A program made the position numbers and the translations under genes. Source: Heracleum sosnowskyi (taxonomy: Eukaryota > Streptophyta > Magnoliopsida > Apiales > Apiaceae). Taken from it: a stretch of DNA of 64,000 nucleotides. The notes beneath the pieces are model-generated. The model was not told where the DNA came from, made no database searches, and saw nothing but the letters and a program-made list of their open reading frames with translations. This document shows positions 17,319 to 28,239 of this stretch, one piece after another (the first letter of the stretch is position 1; every line of letters begins with the position of its first letter). The DNA is taken from the NCBI GenBank assembly GCA_030848705.1, contig CM061245.1, positions 66,738,006 to 66,802,005 on the forward strand, given 5' to 3'.

Positions 17319-20300
17319 TCAATTAGAAAGATTTAACATCCCAAGTTCACCAACCAGCTTATTGAAAGTGGATTCATCAAGCGGTTTAGTAAAGATGTCT
17401 GCAATTTGATCCTCTGTGGGTACAAAATGTAACTCCACAGTTCCATTCATGACATGCTCTCGGATAAAATGATACCTGATGTCGATGTGCTTTGTCCTCG
17501 AGTGTTGCACTGGGTTGTTTGAGATTGCTATGGCACTTGTGTTGTCGCAAAATATTGGAATCTTTGTCAACAAAAGCCCATAGTCACGGAGTTGGTTTCT
17601 CATCCACAAGATCTGAGCACAGCAGCTACCAGCAGCAATGTATTCAGCCTCAGCTGTTGATGTGGACACTGAATGCTGCTTCTTGCTGTACCAGGAAACT
17701 AACCTTCTTCCAAGAAACTGACAGCTTCCTGAAGTACTCTTCCGATCAATCTTACAACCTGCAAAATCAGAGTCTGTGTATCCAATAAGATCAAATCCTG
17801 TATCTTTAGGGTACCAAATTCCAAGATTTGGAGTCCCCTTAAGATATCTAAATATTCGCTTAACATCTATTAGATGAGATTCTTTAGGATCAGACTGAAA
17901 CCTAGCACACAAGCATGTTGCAAACATTATATCTGGTCTACTTGCAGTGAGATAAAGTAATGAGCCTATCATACCTCTGTAGCCTATGATGTCAACCTTC
18001 TTACCAGTTTCATCCTTATCAAGCTTAGTGGCAGTTGGCATAGGAGTCTTTGCTGTAGATGAGTCTTCCATTTGATACTTCTTCAGAAGATCTTTAATGT
18101 ACTTGGACTGACAAATGAATATACCATCTTGTTTTTGGTATACTTGCAGTCTAAGAAAGAATGACAATTCACCCATCATGCTCATTTCATAACGACTCTG
18201 CATTAACTTAGCAAATCTCTTGCATAGATCATCATTAGTAGAACCAAATATTATGTCATCAACATATACTTGCACCAATATCAAATCATTTTTATGCTTT
18301 TTGACAAAGAGAGTTTTGTCTACGACACCTCTTGTAAAATCATTTTCAAGTAAGAATTCAGAGAGAGTGTCATACCATGTCCTTGGAGCTTGTTTGAGTC
18401 CGTAGAGAGCTTTGAATAGAAAGTACACAAAGTCTGCCAGTTTTGAATCCTCAAAACCTGGAGGTTGTTCCACATACACTTCTTCTTCTAACTCCCCGTT
18501 CAGAAAAGCACTCTTCACATCCATCTGATATACCTTGTAATTGGAATGTGCAGCAAATGCCAGAAACATTCTGATGGCCTCAAGTCTTGCTACTGGTGCA
18601 TAGGTTTCATCATAATCAATTCCCTCTTCTTGAGAGTAACCTTTAGCAACCAGTCTGGCTTTGTTTCTCGTTACAATGCCATCTTCGTCCAACTTATTTC
18701 TGAATACCCATCTTGTTCCAATAACAGATTTTCCCTTAGGCCTGGGTACCAGCTTCCAAACTTTCTACCTTTTAAACTGATTGAGTTCCTCTTGCATAGC
18801 AATCACCCAATCTGGATCATCTAGAGCATCTTCAACTTTCTTAGGTTCTATTTCTGAAAGAAACCCAGAATAGAGACATTCATTTTGTGATGTTCTCCTA
18901 GTTCTCACTCCTGTGTCCGGATCACCAATGATCAAGTGAAAGGGATGATCTCTATTCCATACCCTTTGTCTTGGCAGATGCGATCTTGATGATTCTCCTT
19001 GTTCTAGATGTTGTGGAGTGTGACTAGTTGATCCTTCTCCTGCTCCCCCTGAGTTGTTGACGGTTTGATCTGATGATTCTATAGACTGACTAGTGGATCC
19101 TGTAGAATTTTGAGGATCTCCACTTTGGTCACCACTTTGTCCAGAATCATTATCATTATGATTATCATTAATAACTGTAACAACTTCAGGTACTTCTTCA
19201 TTGTCAGAGAGATCTCCTGATAGATTTTCAAATATCAAGGATTCAGAGTTCTCTCCAGTTTGCAGGCCTGGTCTTTTGGTGTCGTCAAATGTTACATTAA
19301 TGCTTTCCAACACCTTCTTGTCTTCAATCACATATACCCTGAAAGCCTTAGATTCCAGAGAATAGCCCAGAAAAATGCCTTCATCTGCTTTAGCATCAAA
19401 CTTGCCAAGATGTTCTCCATCTTTAAGTACAAAGCACTTTGCACCAAACACATGAAAGTACTTCAGTGTTGGTTTCTTGTTGGCCATTAACTCATACGGA
19501 GTCTTTTCATGATCTTTGTTGACCAGGGTTCGATTCTGAGTGTAGCAAGCTGTGTTCACTGCTTCAGCCCAAAAGTAAGTGGGAAGTTTTGATTCACTCA
19601 ACATGGTCCTTGATGCTTCAACCAAGGTCATGTTCTTCCTTTCCACTACTCCATTCTGTTGAGGAGTTCTTGGTGCTGAAAACTGTCTTGATATTCCTTT
19701 CTCTGAGCAGAAATCATTAAGAACTGCATTCTTGAATTCAGTTCCATTGTCTGATCTGATTGTCCGCACAGGTAGCTTAGCTTCCACTTCTATCTTCTTG
19801 ATGTGATCAATGATTAGTTGTGTTGCTTCATCCTTTGTTTGTATGAACAACACCCACGTGTACTTGGCGTAGTCATCCACCATCACCAATGCATATCTTT
19901 TTCTTGAAAGTGACATAACATTGACTGGACCAAATAAATCCATATGAATCAGCTGTAATGGTTCAGTAATGCTTGTCATTCCTTTGCTTCCATGTGATGC
20001 TTTCTTCGACTTCCCCTTTTCACATGCTTCACATAGTCCCTCCTGATTGAATTCCATCAGGGGCAACCCTCTCACTAACTCTCTCTTTACCAAAGAGTTC
20101 ATAGTTTTGAAGTTCAGATGTGAGAGCTTCTTGTGCCATAGCCAACTTTGTTCTGAAGATGTCTTTGCATAGAAACATGTAACTTCTCCTTCACTGGTAG
20201 AACTTAAGTCAGCTATAAACAAATTTCCTTTTCTCACTCCCAGTAGAGTAAGCTTCTCATCCTTCCTGTTGGTGATCAAGCACTTGTCCTTTCTGAAATC

Positions 20301-20567
20301 TACATTGTAGCCTTTATCACAGAACTGACTGATACTTAGAAGATTGTGCTTTAATCCTTCAACAAGAGAGATGTTTTCAATGATGACATTTCCAGCTTTC
20401 AATTTACCATATCCCGTAGTGAATCCTTTGATGTCATCTCCAAAGGTTACAATCGGGCCGGTCTTCTTAACCACCTCTGTAAGCAGGGACTCTTCACCTG
20501 TCATGTGTCTAGAAGAGCCACTATCCAGAATCCACACAACCTTTGAGCTTTTAACCTTACCCTGCAA
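17319..20567 (-). pseudogene. Pol polyprotein of element C (one internal stop)
   Basis: Protease (WILDSGSSRHMTG), integrase (HHCC; LHMDLFGP; RSDNGTEF; NGVVERK), RT (KSAFLNGELEEEVYVEQPPGF, YVDDIIFGS) and RNase H (YTDSDFAG, STAEAEY) in one frame, minus strand. A single TAG (18767-18765) after ELNQFKR separates the protease-integrase part (20567-18765) from the RT-RNase H part (18692 onward). The frame is otherwise continuous, so this is one nonsense change, not a frameshift. The acceptor-like ATTGCAG/GG marks the start of pol at 20561. The polypurine tract CTCAGGGGGAG occurs in the linker near 19048. In RT, FFLGLQ has become FFLRLQ. Likely non-functional. Confidence 0.9.
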
Positions 20568-20578
20568 TCACAGATTGA

Positions 20579-20716
20579 TTAAGCGGACTTTGGTACCCAA
20601 AATTGTTTGGGTCCTGAAGGTTTAGATGATTTAACAGGAGTAACATTCAATTTAGTCTTACCCTGTTTGATATTCATAGTATCTGTGGATTTAACATTAA
20701 TAGTGCTATTGCTACT
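20579..20716 (-). pseudogene. Gag of element C, C-terminal fragment
   Basis: Last ~46 codons of C gag, ending in GPKQFWVPKSA and TAA (20581-20579). It is separated from the rest (35229-37489) by element D. The pol frame is -1 relative to this frame. Confidence 0.8.
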
Positions 20717-21771
20717 TGTTAGTCCTTGTGTATTGCAGAAGGGGGGGGATGAATGCAATACTGATAAAATTCAATCTAAATTTCAACAACTAAAATCAAG
20801 ATTAAACGTTATCAGCAATATATGCAATCACGAACAGTATTTAGTAAGAACAAGATTCACAAAATAAATGTTTTATTTATTTTGCAAAGTGTTGCTACAA
20901 CCTCAAGAAAGAATTCTCGAGCTTCGGGTTTTCTTCAAAGACACTTGCTTGTCTTCGTTACTTTTCTAGAATGAGTTGATAGAAGGTATAGGACTAACCC
21001 TATCACTATCAGTCACGGGTTTGTGAAGCTGCTGTCACTGTCAAGTGGCAGCTTCTTACAGATTGTCTTACCCATGTGACTTTCCTAAATTGCTAACATG
21101 TCAGATATACATTACAAAGAAAGCAACCTAGATTCATTCTATTTCCAGCTAAACCAATTCAGCAGATAAAGACTTGACCTTGCTCTTGAATTGATTCGCT
21201 TTTGATTTGTAGTGCCTTGAAGCTTCTGTCGTAGTCTTGCAGACTTGGTGCAGCTTAGGGATGCTGCATCACGCCTGTTTCTTGAACATTTAAACTGTCA
21301 CGGGATTTGACTGAGAAAGATACCTAGCATAAGGATCTTTATTGAGACAGTTACTTTTGCCGCAAAGCTTGCTGTCACAGGAATGATCTTTTGGTGACAG
21401 TATGAGTTCCCCGCATAGAGTGCTGTCGAGGATCCCAAACTTGCTGTCGAGGGCAATAGTTGCTGTCGCGTAGTCTTCCGCCAATGTTGCTGTCAGAGTG
21501 AATATGCTGTCGTGACTTGCAACATTCTGTCTTCTTGTAATCTTACTGTCACAGCTTTAGGACAGTAACCTTTATTCATGTTGTCATCCAAAAAGCATTC
21601 TTTGAGGCTTGAACACATAAGTGAACTTCTTTCAAACAATACAACTAGAATAACATTACATACTGATTACAAGAACATACTTTGGCTATGACAGTATGTT
21701 CTGCTTAATTTAAAAAATTAAGTACAATCAAAGTTAAGATGTTTCTATGCTATCACCCATAAATCCCAACA
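20717..21771 (-). repeat. 3' LTR of element D (1,055 bp)
   Basis: Plus-strand edges TGTTAGTCC and ATCCCAACA. It contains at least ten copies of TGCTGTCA/TGACAGTA-type motifs, mostly between 21040 and 21700. It matches the other LTR apart from three bases in the G-run near 20740. Confidence 0.95.
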
Positions 21772-21784
21772 ATCTCCCCCAATT
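21772..21784 (-). other. 3' polypurine tract of element D
   Basis: Coding strand TTGGGGGAGAT immediately before the 3' LTR; the plus-strand primer site for reverse transcription. Confidence 0.85.
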
Positions 21785-24388
21785 TGTTTTTATGGAAAAT
21801 AACAGCAAATTTACAATATGTGCTGACAACTTAACTAACAAGATCAGAATTCAAGAATTTTCACTTAGCTTGAGATTTCCTCTTCTGTCTTGCTGCATCC
21901 TCTCTTTTGAGAGCTTCTGCCAAGCAGCTTTTTAGACTTTCTACAAGAGAAATTTCAGCAGCAGACACTGCATCATCCTCTACTTCATCAATGATCTTCT
22001 TTATGGAAGGGGATATGAGAGAGCTGACATCCCTGAGATTCAGCCATTGCTCTATATCATATGGATAGGTTCTGAAATGAAGTTCTTCATTAATGAGCTT
22101 GAATCTTCTTCCAGGATAAGCATTGAGAGACTTCCTTCTTTGCTTGTCCAGCTTTGAGTCTTCTCCTTTTCTCCCTTCCAATAACTTCTCTATCTCATCA
22201 GAACAAATCTGTTCCAAGGGATGAATTGAACCAGCTACCATATACTGTAAATCCTTCAGAGTGGATGTTTTAAGCTTATGCAAGCTACAAACATAGATTT
22301 CTTCTTTTAGGAACTTGACTCTTAGGGGATTTTCCAGCATATATGGTTGATAATTTGGAGCTTCACTTTCTGCCTTGTTAGAGGCCTTGTGAATTTCTAG
22401 TAATTCAGCTTCCTTCTTATCAAGTTCTGTCTGAGCTTGAGAATATGCAGAAGATTCAGGTCCTTTGCTAGGCTTGGGTTGCCCTTCCTGAGTTGGTTGG
22501 GCTTGCCCTTCTTCTGTGGGTGAGTCATCAAACTCATAGTACCAGTGGTATGGTATAGGAGAGGCTGGGAGATCAGTAAGAATATCAGCATCATCAAAAT
22601 CTGCAAAGTTATAGCCAAATTTCTGATAAAATTCAGCATCCCTATCTGCCTGATATTTTAGAACATGTTCCATGACAGCCTCTGAAACATTATCATAGCT
22701 CTCCAGCAACTCTACCATTCTTTCCAGGTAGAAGAAATCAATTCTTCTTTTATCTATGGTTGATGTGCTGTTCTTGGTTGATGTGGCTACCAGATTGAAG
22801 TCCTTGTCAATCTTGGCAGACCTTGATTCTTCCCACCACAGAATGTACTCAGTGGCCTCTTGATTTGCATCCAGCTTAACCTCAACACTCTTAATTTCTT
22901 TTGATTTCATTTGTTGAATCTTAAGACTGTTGGGAGGAATTGATTGAATTGGCTTTTTGAGATTCCTGCCAAATCCAGTGGCCTTTTCCTTTCCTGAGTA
23001 CTTGTGCTTCCCTGTTGGTTTCTGTCTAGTAAACCATGCCTTTGCTTTAGCTTTCAGTCTCTTGGGCTTGACAGCAGCTTTGGTTTCATCCTTGACAGAA
23101 CCTTCCTTGACAGTATCCTTGTCGACAGCATCTTCTATTACAGTATCCTTGTCGACAGTACCTTTGGTGACAGCATCTTTTTCAGCATTTATGCAATCAA
23201 TAGCACATCTAAGAATGCTTGCCTCCAAAGCTTCCAGTATTCTTGACTCCTCTTCATCTGTTGCACCAGCATCTTTCTTTTCCTGGCTAGGAGTTTCTTC
23301 ATTGCCTTCATTCTGAGATTGAATACCAGTATTCCCAGAATTACTTCCACCAGCATTTCCAGCATTTCCAGAAGCTTCACCACCTCCATCCTTACCATCT
23401 TCATCATCATCATCATCATCATCATGGGGAGGAATGTTATAGAAGCAACTTCCACCTTGATCATTTCTTTTGGCATTGGCTCTAGTGATTAGCTCCTTCA
23501 TTCTAGCTCCCAGTGCCTTGTCTCTCAACACCAACATTTTGTAGATTTCTTGAACAGCATGAACTCTTCCTGGATTGGCATTTGAACTGAGTATTCCATC
23601 TAGTACCTTCAGAATTGACTTGGTTTCCATTTTGGATGGGCTACCAATATTCATGTAGCTGTTCCTACTTGTGCCATCCTTAGTTTTAGATCTGTAGAAA
23701 ACACATGGTGGATTTGAGTAGACTTCAGGTAGCTTCTGCATGATCAGGTTCTGGATTTGCATATCCAATATTTCATTGAATGGTGTTTGAGTTGCCCTGA
23801 TCTTTCCCTTCAAAGCACACAACACCTTTGCTGGCAGACTCTGCAATAGCTGCATTGTGATGAAGTAAGATATGCCAGAAGTTAGATAAATACTTACAAC
23901 CCATCTTTTCTCATCATTCACCATTACACTGACACTGATAATTTGTTCCTTTAACAGTGTTGTGGTGTTGGTTGGACGGTTGCTAGGAGCATTCATTGCT
24001 TCTTCCACCAAACTACTAAACTCACTGTCATGGTTGTGTAATGTGCTCTCCCTGTAATCCACCATCAAGACATTGGCTTCCTCTTGATCATACTCAGTAC
24101 CATTGGACCAAGTAGTTCCTTTATGGATGGATTCAGGCAGTTTCCCTTTACCTTTCCCAAGTTTGTTTTGTTCCTCCATTTCTCTCCATTTCTTCTGTAG
24201 AGCAGTTTCTTGAGTTTCTTGAATAGGTTCTCTAATCACCACAGGAGGCAAGATTGGATGTCTAGATGCAGGTCTTCTGTGCAATGCATCTTGAGTTTCC
24301 TTTGACATTAACACCCTTTCTCCATCCATTTCCACTTCAACAGGCTGTTCAGCTTTATCCTGTGGTTTTGCACTGCTTGGTTTGACTT

Positions 24389-24515
24389 GCTCCCCCTTAG
24401 ACATTGCTTTCCTTTTAGCTCCCCCTCTGGTCTTCACAGCTACAGGCTCCCCCTGAGTTCCACCTGATTCTTGAATAGGCAAAGATTCTGATCTTGCTAC
24501 CTTCTCCCCCTTAGT
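24389..24515 (-). repeat. Cluster of four AGGGGGAG polypurine tracts inside ORF3 of element D
   Basis: Coding-strand TAAGGGGGAGC, AGAGGGGGAGC, TCAGGGGGAGC and TAAGGGGGAGA within 127 bp. Each contains the core of the 3' PPT. Multiple polypurine tracts upstream of the 3' LTR are reported for Sireviruses; here they lie in coding sequence. Confidence 0.6.
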
Positions 24516-26195
24516 TGAGTTGGCAGCTACCAGGTCAGTTAGGAACTGAATAGAGAGTTGAGTAGCAGCAAAACCATCAACCACCAGTTGAGAGAGAGAG
24601 TCCAGTTTGGAGTCCAAAGTAATACACTGTCCTTCAAGAGCTGCAATCCTGTCACCAAAAGTAGCAGAGGGGCCACCAGACCTTAACCTTCTTGGAGGGG
24701 AAGGAAAAGACAGGGGCTTGGAGGCTATGGGGGTTCTCACACTCTCAGGGTGTTTTTGAGTGATCTCATCACCCCTCACAGTTTGACTCTCAAGGCCTAG
24801 GGCCTGAATAATGTGGGCTCCCTCAATATCTCTCTGGACATGCTCAAGTCCCTCTCCTTTTGCCAGCTCATTTGGCTGCCTCTCATTTTTATGCTCACCT
24901 CTCTTTTCTTTTATCTCTCTGTTCTTTTGCACACCCTCACTCAACCTAGATGCATGGGTATGAGCAGTACTAACATGCATGGAAGGAGAAGATTTAGAAT
25001 GTACCTTTAGGAGTTTAGCAAGAGGTAGGTCATCATCAGAGGCATCCTCAACCAGTACAGCATCAAAATTAGGCTGGGAGGGCTTGACAGCATACTGAGT
25101 AGGAATGTTACTTCCAGTTGTAGTCTGGACAGCAGGTTCTGGCATGACAGCATCTTTGGGAGGTAGAGTGACAGTATGTTCTGTAGTGACAGTATCTTTC
25201 TCTCCACCTTTGACAGTAGCTGTGCCCAGGACAGTAGCATCCCCAGTGTCTTTGACAGCAACAGAGGCTGTGACAGCATCTTCCTGAAGGTAAGATGCTC
25301 CTTGGAGGTCAGACAAAGTGTTGGCTGTTTCATTTTCTGACAAAATACCACTTTGCCCTAGCTCAGTGTTTGGAGGAGTGGTGTCCATCTCACTTTGAGA
25401 AATGGGTTCTTGTGGACCACTAGATGGGGGCTCATCCATGATTGGAGATGGATGATCAAAACCTGAAGGGTTGGGACTGTCCCCTTCTCTAGGTTGTGGA
25501 GAAGAAACAAAAGAATGTGTAGGGAAGGAAGAAGGTGAAAGTGTAGTAGAGAGTGGGGGCTGATTCACAGATGAAACATGTGAACCATCAATAGGAGTAG
25601 AGAAATCCTCACTGTGCCCTAACTCACTGTGTGTTTCTTCAAGTGGGGGTATCTCAGGTTGGGAACCATGAGTTTGTGCAGACTCTGTACAGGGTGCCTT
25701 GGGAGACAGGCCAATTTCAATAGAAGCACCTTGTTGAGAAGGCACATCTAGGGAGGAGTTTATTTCCCTGGTTTCCTCTACAGTCTTTTGGGAGACTGCA
25801 GGGTGGCTGACAGTGGTTTTGGTCCTCCTAGCTCTCTTCTTCTTAGGCTCAGGGGGAACCACTGTGGGTTCTTCGTGACTACCTTCCTTATTTGCTGCAC
25901 TAGGTGCAGTGTCTCCCTCTTGACTAACAGAGCTACCACCAACATCAGCTTCTAAGGATCTTTTTCTGGATTCTTGCAAGGCTTCTCTTTGGGCTTTGGG
26001 AAGTCTAGAGGGCCTAGGCTGAGTGTATGGTGTTGAATGTGGGTTAGCTGAATTTGGGTCTAATCCAGCTTCATCCTCAAGAGAAAAAGAATCATAACCA
26101 GTGGGTAATGGATAATCAGGGTTGGTCACTTGATCAACCATGTGCTGAGTGAAGCAAAGTGGAATATGTGCATTTAGATCCTGTGAAGATAACAG

Positions 26196-26210
26196 TGTGT
26201 GTGTGTGTTC
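26196..26210. repeat. GT/CA microsatellite at the ORF3 frameshift of element D
   Basis: A (GT)n run on the plus strand, within the short overlap of the two ORF3 frames. Gain or loss of one 2-bp unit changes the frame exactly as observed. Confidence 0.75.
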
Positions 26211-27574
26211 TTTTTCAAGACAGAGCAAACCTCTAGACGAGGGGCATCAGTATTAAAATCACAGAAAGAATTGATACACATCATAAGAAAGCGAGGGTAG
26301 TGTGATACCTTCTTACCTATGGCAGCTTTGAGTTGTGCCATGAGGAGAGCTCCTACATTCACCTTGTATCCATGGACAAGAGAATGTGTCAGTTTCTTGA
26401 TGTAGGAGGGTATCCCATTCCAGCCTGTGGACTTGGTAGAGAACACCTTGACCATTGCATCAAATACCATGCTCCACTCCTTCCTTAGATACTTCCTGTC
26501 CATTTCACCAGACGGGTACCACTTGGTTGTTCCCTCTTCGAGAATAGGGCCTGCATACCCAATCTTCAAGAAGAGCTTCTTCAGAGTGTCATCATTAGCA
26601 AGTGGAGCAAAGTTTTGGCCTGCGTCCAGTGTAATTCCAAGAGCAGTATTGATGACCTCAGCTGTGAGAATGTATTGTTGCCCATTAATCTTAAATTGAA
26701 TAGCTGGGTTTTCACCCTCAGTTTGAGCAACAGCAGTTCGCCAAAATTCCTCAAGTTTGTCTAGGTCGAGAATTGGAGTTGAGGTAATGGCTGAACGAAG
26801 ATAGGACTTGTTCAAGAAAAACACCAGTCCTTTGAAATCGTCACCAGCATCATTTGGGGAAAAGATGCCAGCAAAGTTTGTTTGAGAGAGAGTCTGTTTG
26901 GGGGCCATGGAGATTTCAAGAAAAGAAGAAAGTGAGAAAGTAGCTTTTTGCTTGAAGAAAAGTATTTTGCCTTGAGTTTTGTGAGAGTGATATGTCTGAG
27001 TAACTGGAGAATAAATATGGGTATCTCAAACGCTTGCTCAAAAATAGGAGTTAAAGGACGTGTCTTAACCCACTCTCTTAACACGTGAGTTACTGCCCGT
27101 TATTCACTGTCAATCGTGGGGTGAATATCCAATTACAACGGTCCACTATTGTTGACAGTAACCTGTGCGCTAGAAACAATCTGTCAGTAAGAAGTGGTGG
27201 TGACAGTAGGTTTTGCGCGACAGCAACTATTGCGCAAAAACTTGCTGTCACCGTTAAACATATGAATGACAGTATCCTTTACAAGTCTTGACAGAAAGTC
27301 TTTTCCTGCTGTCAAGAAGGTTGCTGTCAAGAAACACATGACAGTATCCTTCTTAATGACAGTAACTTCGATTAGTAAATGGTTCTGTCATGAACTTATT
27401 AGAATGCTTGATTCATACACTTAACTTAATATTGACAAATTATGGATTTAGCAATGTAATCTTTTGAACACAGATATTAAGCAATTAACACAGACAAATC
27501 ATAAACTCAATAACCACATAAACAGGAACTTTTATTATTATTAATAAAATCATTAAAATTGAGCATTGAGTACA

Positions 27575-27835
27575 TCATTCTATGATTTTATCAACTAGTT
27601 CTAAGACTTCTTCCTTAATCTCTTCTTTAGAGCAGCCTTCTTTTTCAAGAAGTGCCTGAAGCTCCTTCTCTTCTTCCACAGCCTTGGCTTCTTCTTCCTT
27701 AGCCTTGGCCTCCTTTTCCTCGTCTATCTCATCCATGGCGTCCAACAACATTTCAAAGAGCTCGTCAATCTCTTCATTGTCGGGTTCACTATCACACTTC
27801 TTTAGACCAACTTCAATTCCTACTTTGTTTTCCAT
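27575..27835 (-). CDS. Small acidic coiled-coil-like ORF (86 aa) in the element D spacer
   Basis: ATG at 27835-27833 and an 86-codon frame. The protein (MENKVGIEVGLKKCDSEPDN..., ending LVDKIIE) is very rich in Glu and Lys, with a heptad-like EEEAKAVEEEKELQALLEKEG segment, and is probably one long helix. I recognise no family. A TATA box with the 16-mer GGTTTTGCCTATAAAT lies about 45 nt upstream; the same 16-mer precedes ORF3 in element B. I saw no equivalent frame in the B or C spacer. It could be a captured host fragment or an accessory gene of this family; chance is possible at this length, but the composition and the promoter argue against it. Confidence 0.5.
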   Translation of the reverse strand: MENKVGIEVGLKKCDSEPDNEEIDELFEMLLDAMDEIDEEKEAKAKEEEAKAVEEEKELQALLEKEGCSKEEIKEEVLELVDKIIE

Positions 27836-27878
27836 TATTTACTTTAAAACTGAGAGCAGACTGATGAAACCTAAGGTT

Positions 27879-27895
27879 AATTTATAGGCAAAACC
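27879..27895 (-). promoter_or_regulatory. Putative internal promoter (TATA box) of the small ORF, element D
   Basis: Coding strand GGTTTTGCCTATAAATT. The first 16 bases equal 10410-10425 upstream of ORF3 in element B. Position and identity suggest a conserved internal promoter core. Confidence 0.5.
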
Positions 27896-28239
27896 GTCTA
27901 AGGATTAAAGTCTAATGGTCAACAGTTAGAGTACCCATACAACTACCACAAAAGTAATTAATGGTCGTGTCCTCCTTTAATCCTACAGATTAATGCAAAA
28001 GAGTGTGAAAGTCCATGGAACAGATTTTTAACTCTCAAACTTAACAGATAACCACATTAAAGTCATACACGATTTAAAAGTATGAGACTGGCACAAAAAT
28101 ACTGACATGAGAAGTCAAATCAACACATGCTGTCACATAACAGACATAAACCAAGTAGACAGTAACTTCTCTTGACAGCAGGTTTGAAGTTGCTGTCATG
28201 AGCTTCAATAAGAATTGAAAATTTAGAAACCTTAGTAAA

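Larger units (their letters stand above)
15760..20716 (-). mobile_element. Element C, middle segment (start of ORF3, spacer, pol, end of gag)
   Basis: Piece of element C between B (left) and D (right). On the minus strand it holds the last codons of gag, pol, a 1.5-kb spacer and the first codons of ORF3. Both ends carry target duplications of the younger insertions: atgca at 15760-15764 and ctact at 20712-20716. Confidence 0.9.
21861..26908 (-). pseudogene. ORF3 of element D, ~1,690 codons with one frameshift at a CA repeat
   Basis: Same family as ORF3 of B and C. The N-terminal part (ATG 26908, 244 codons) has YILTAEVINTAL at 79-90 and HYPRFLMMCINSF at 203-215. The frame breaks in a (CA)n run (about 26196-26210) and continues for ~1,450 codons from 26228. 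The two frames differ by two bases, so one extra CA unit would explain the break. Downstream are a basic PEPKKKRARRTK (nuclear-localisation type), a long S/T/P/E-rich linker, repeated KDTV/KDAV units, a D-run at 23402-23427 and charged coiled-coil-like C-terminal segments ending QKRKSQAK. Four AGGGGGAG tracts fall between 24389 and 24515. No membrane segment seen. Confidence 0.82.
26909..28239 (-). other. Spacer between pol and ORF3 of element D
   Basis: Contains one small coding candidate (27835-27575). Two clusters of the D motif (TGACAGTA / TGCTGTCA) are at 27105-27365 (upstream of ORF3) and 28125-28200 (upstream of the small ORF). A weak TATA-like CATATTTATT lies near 27011-27020 for ORF3, and a good TATA box at 27886-27879 for the small ORF. 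Confidence 0.7.

Noticed and set aside
21861..26228. Treating the 1,455-codon frame of D as a separate gene from the 244-codon frame upstream
   Set aside because: The ORF3 of B is one frame covering both parts, and the two D frames meet in a CA microsatellite with a 2-base offset; one frameshifted gene is the simpler reading.
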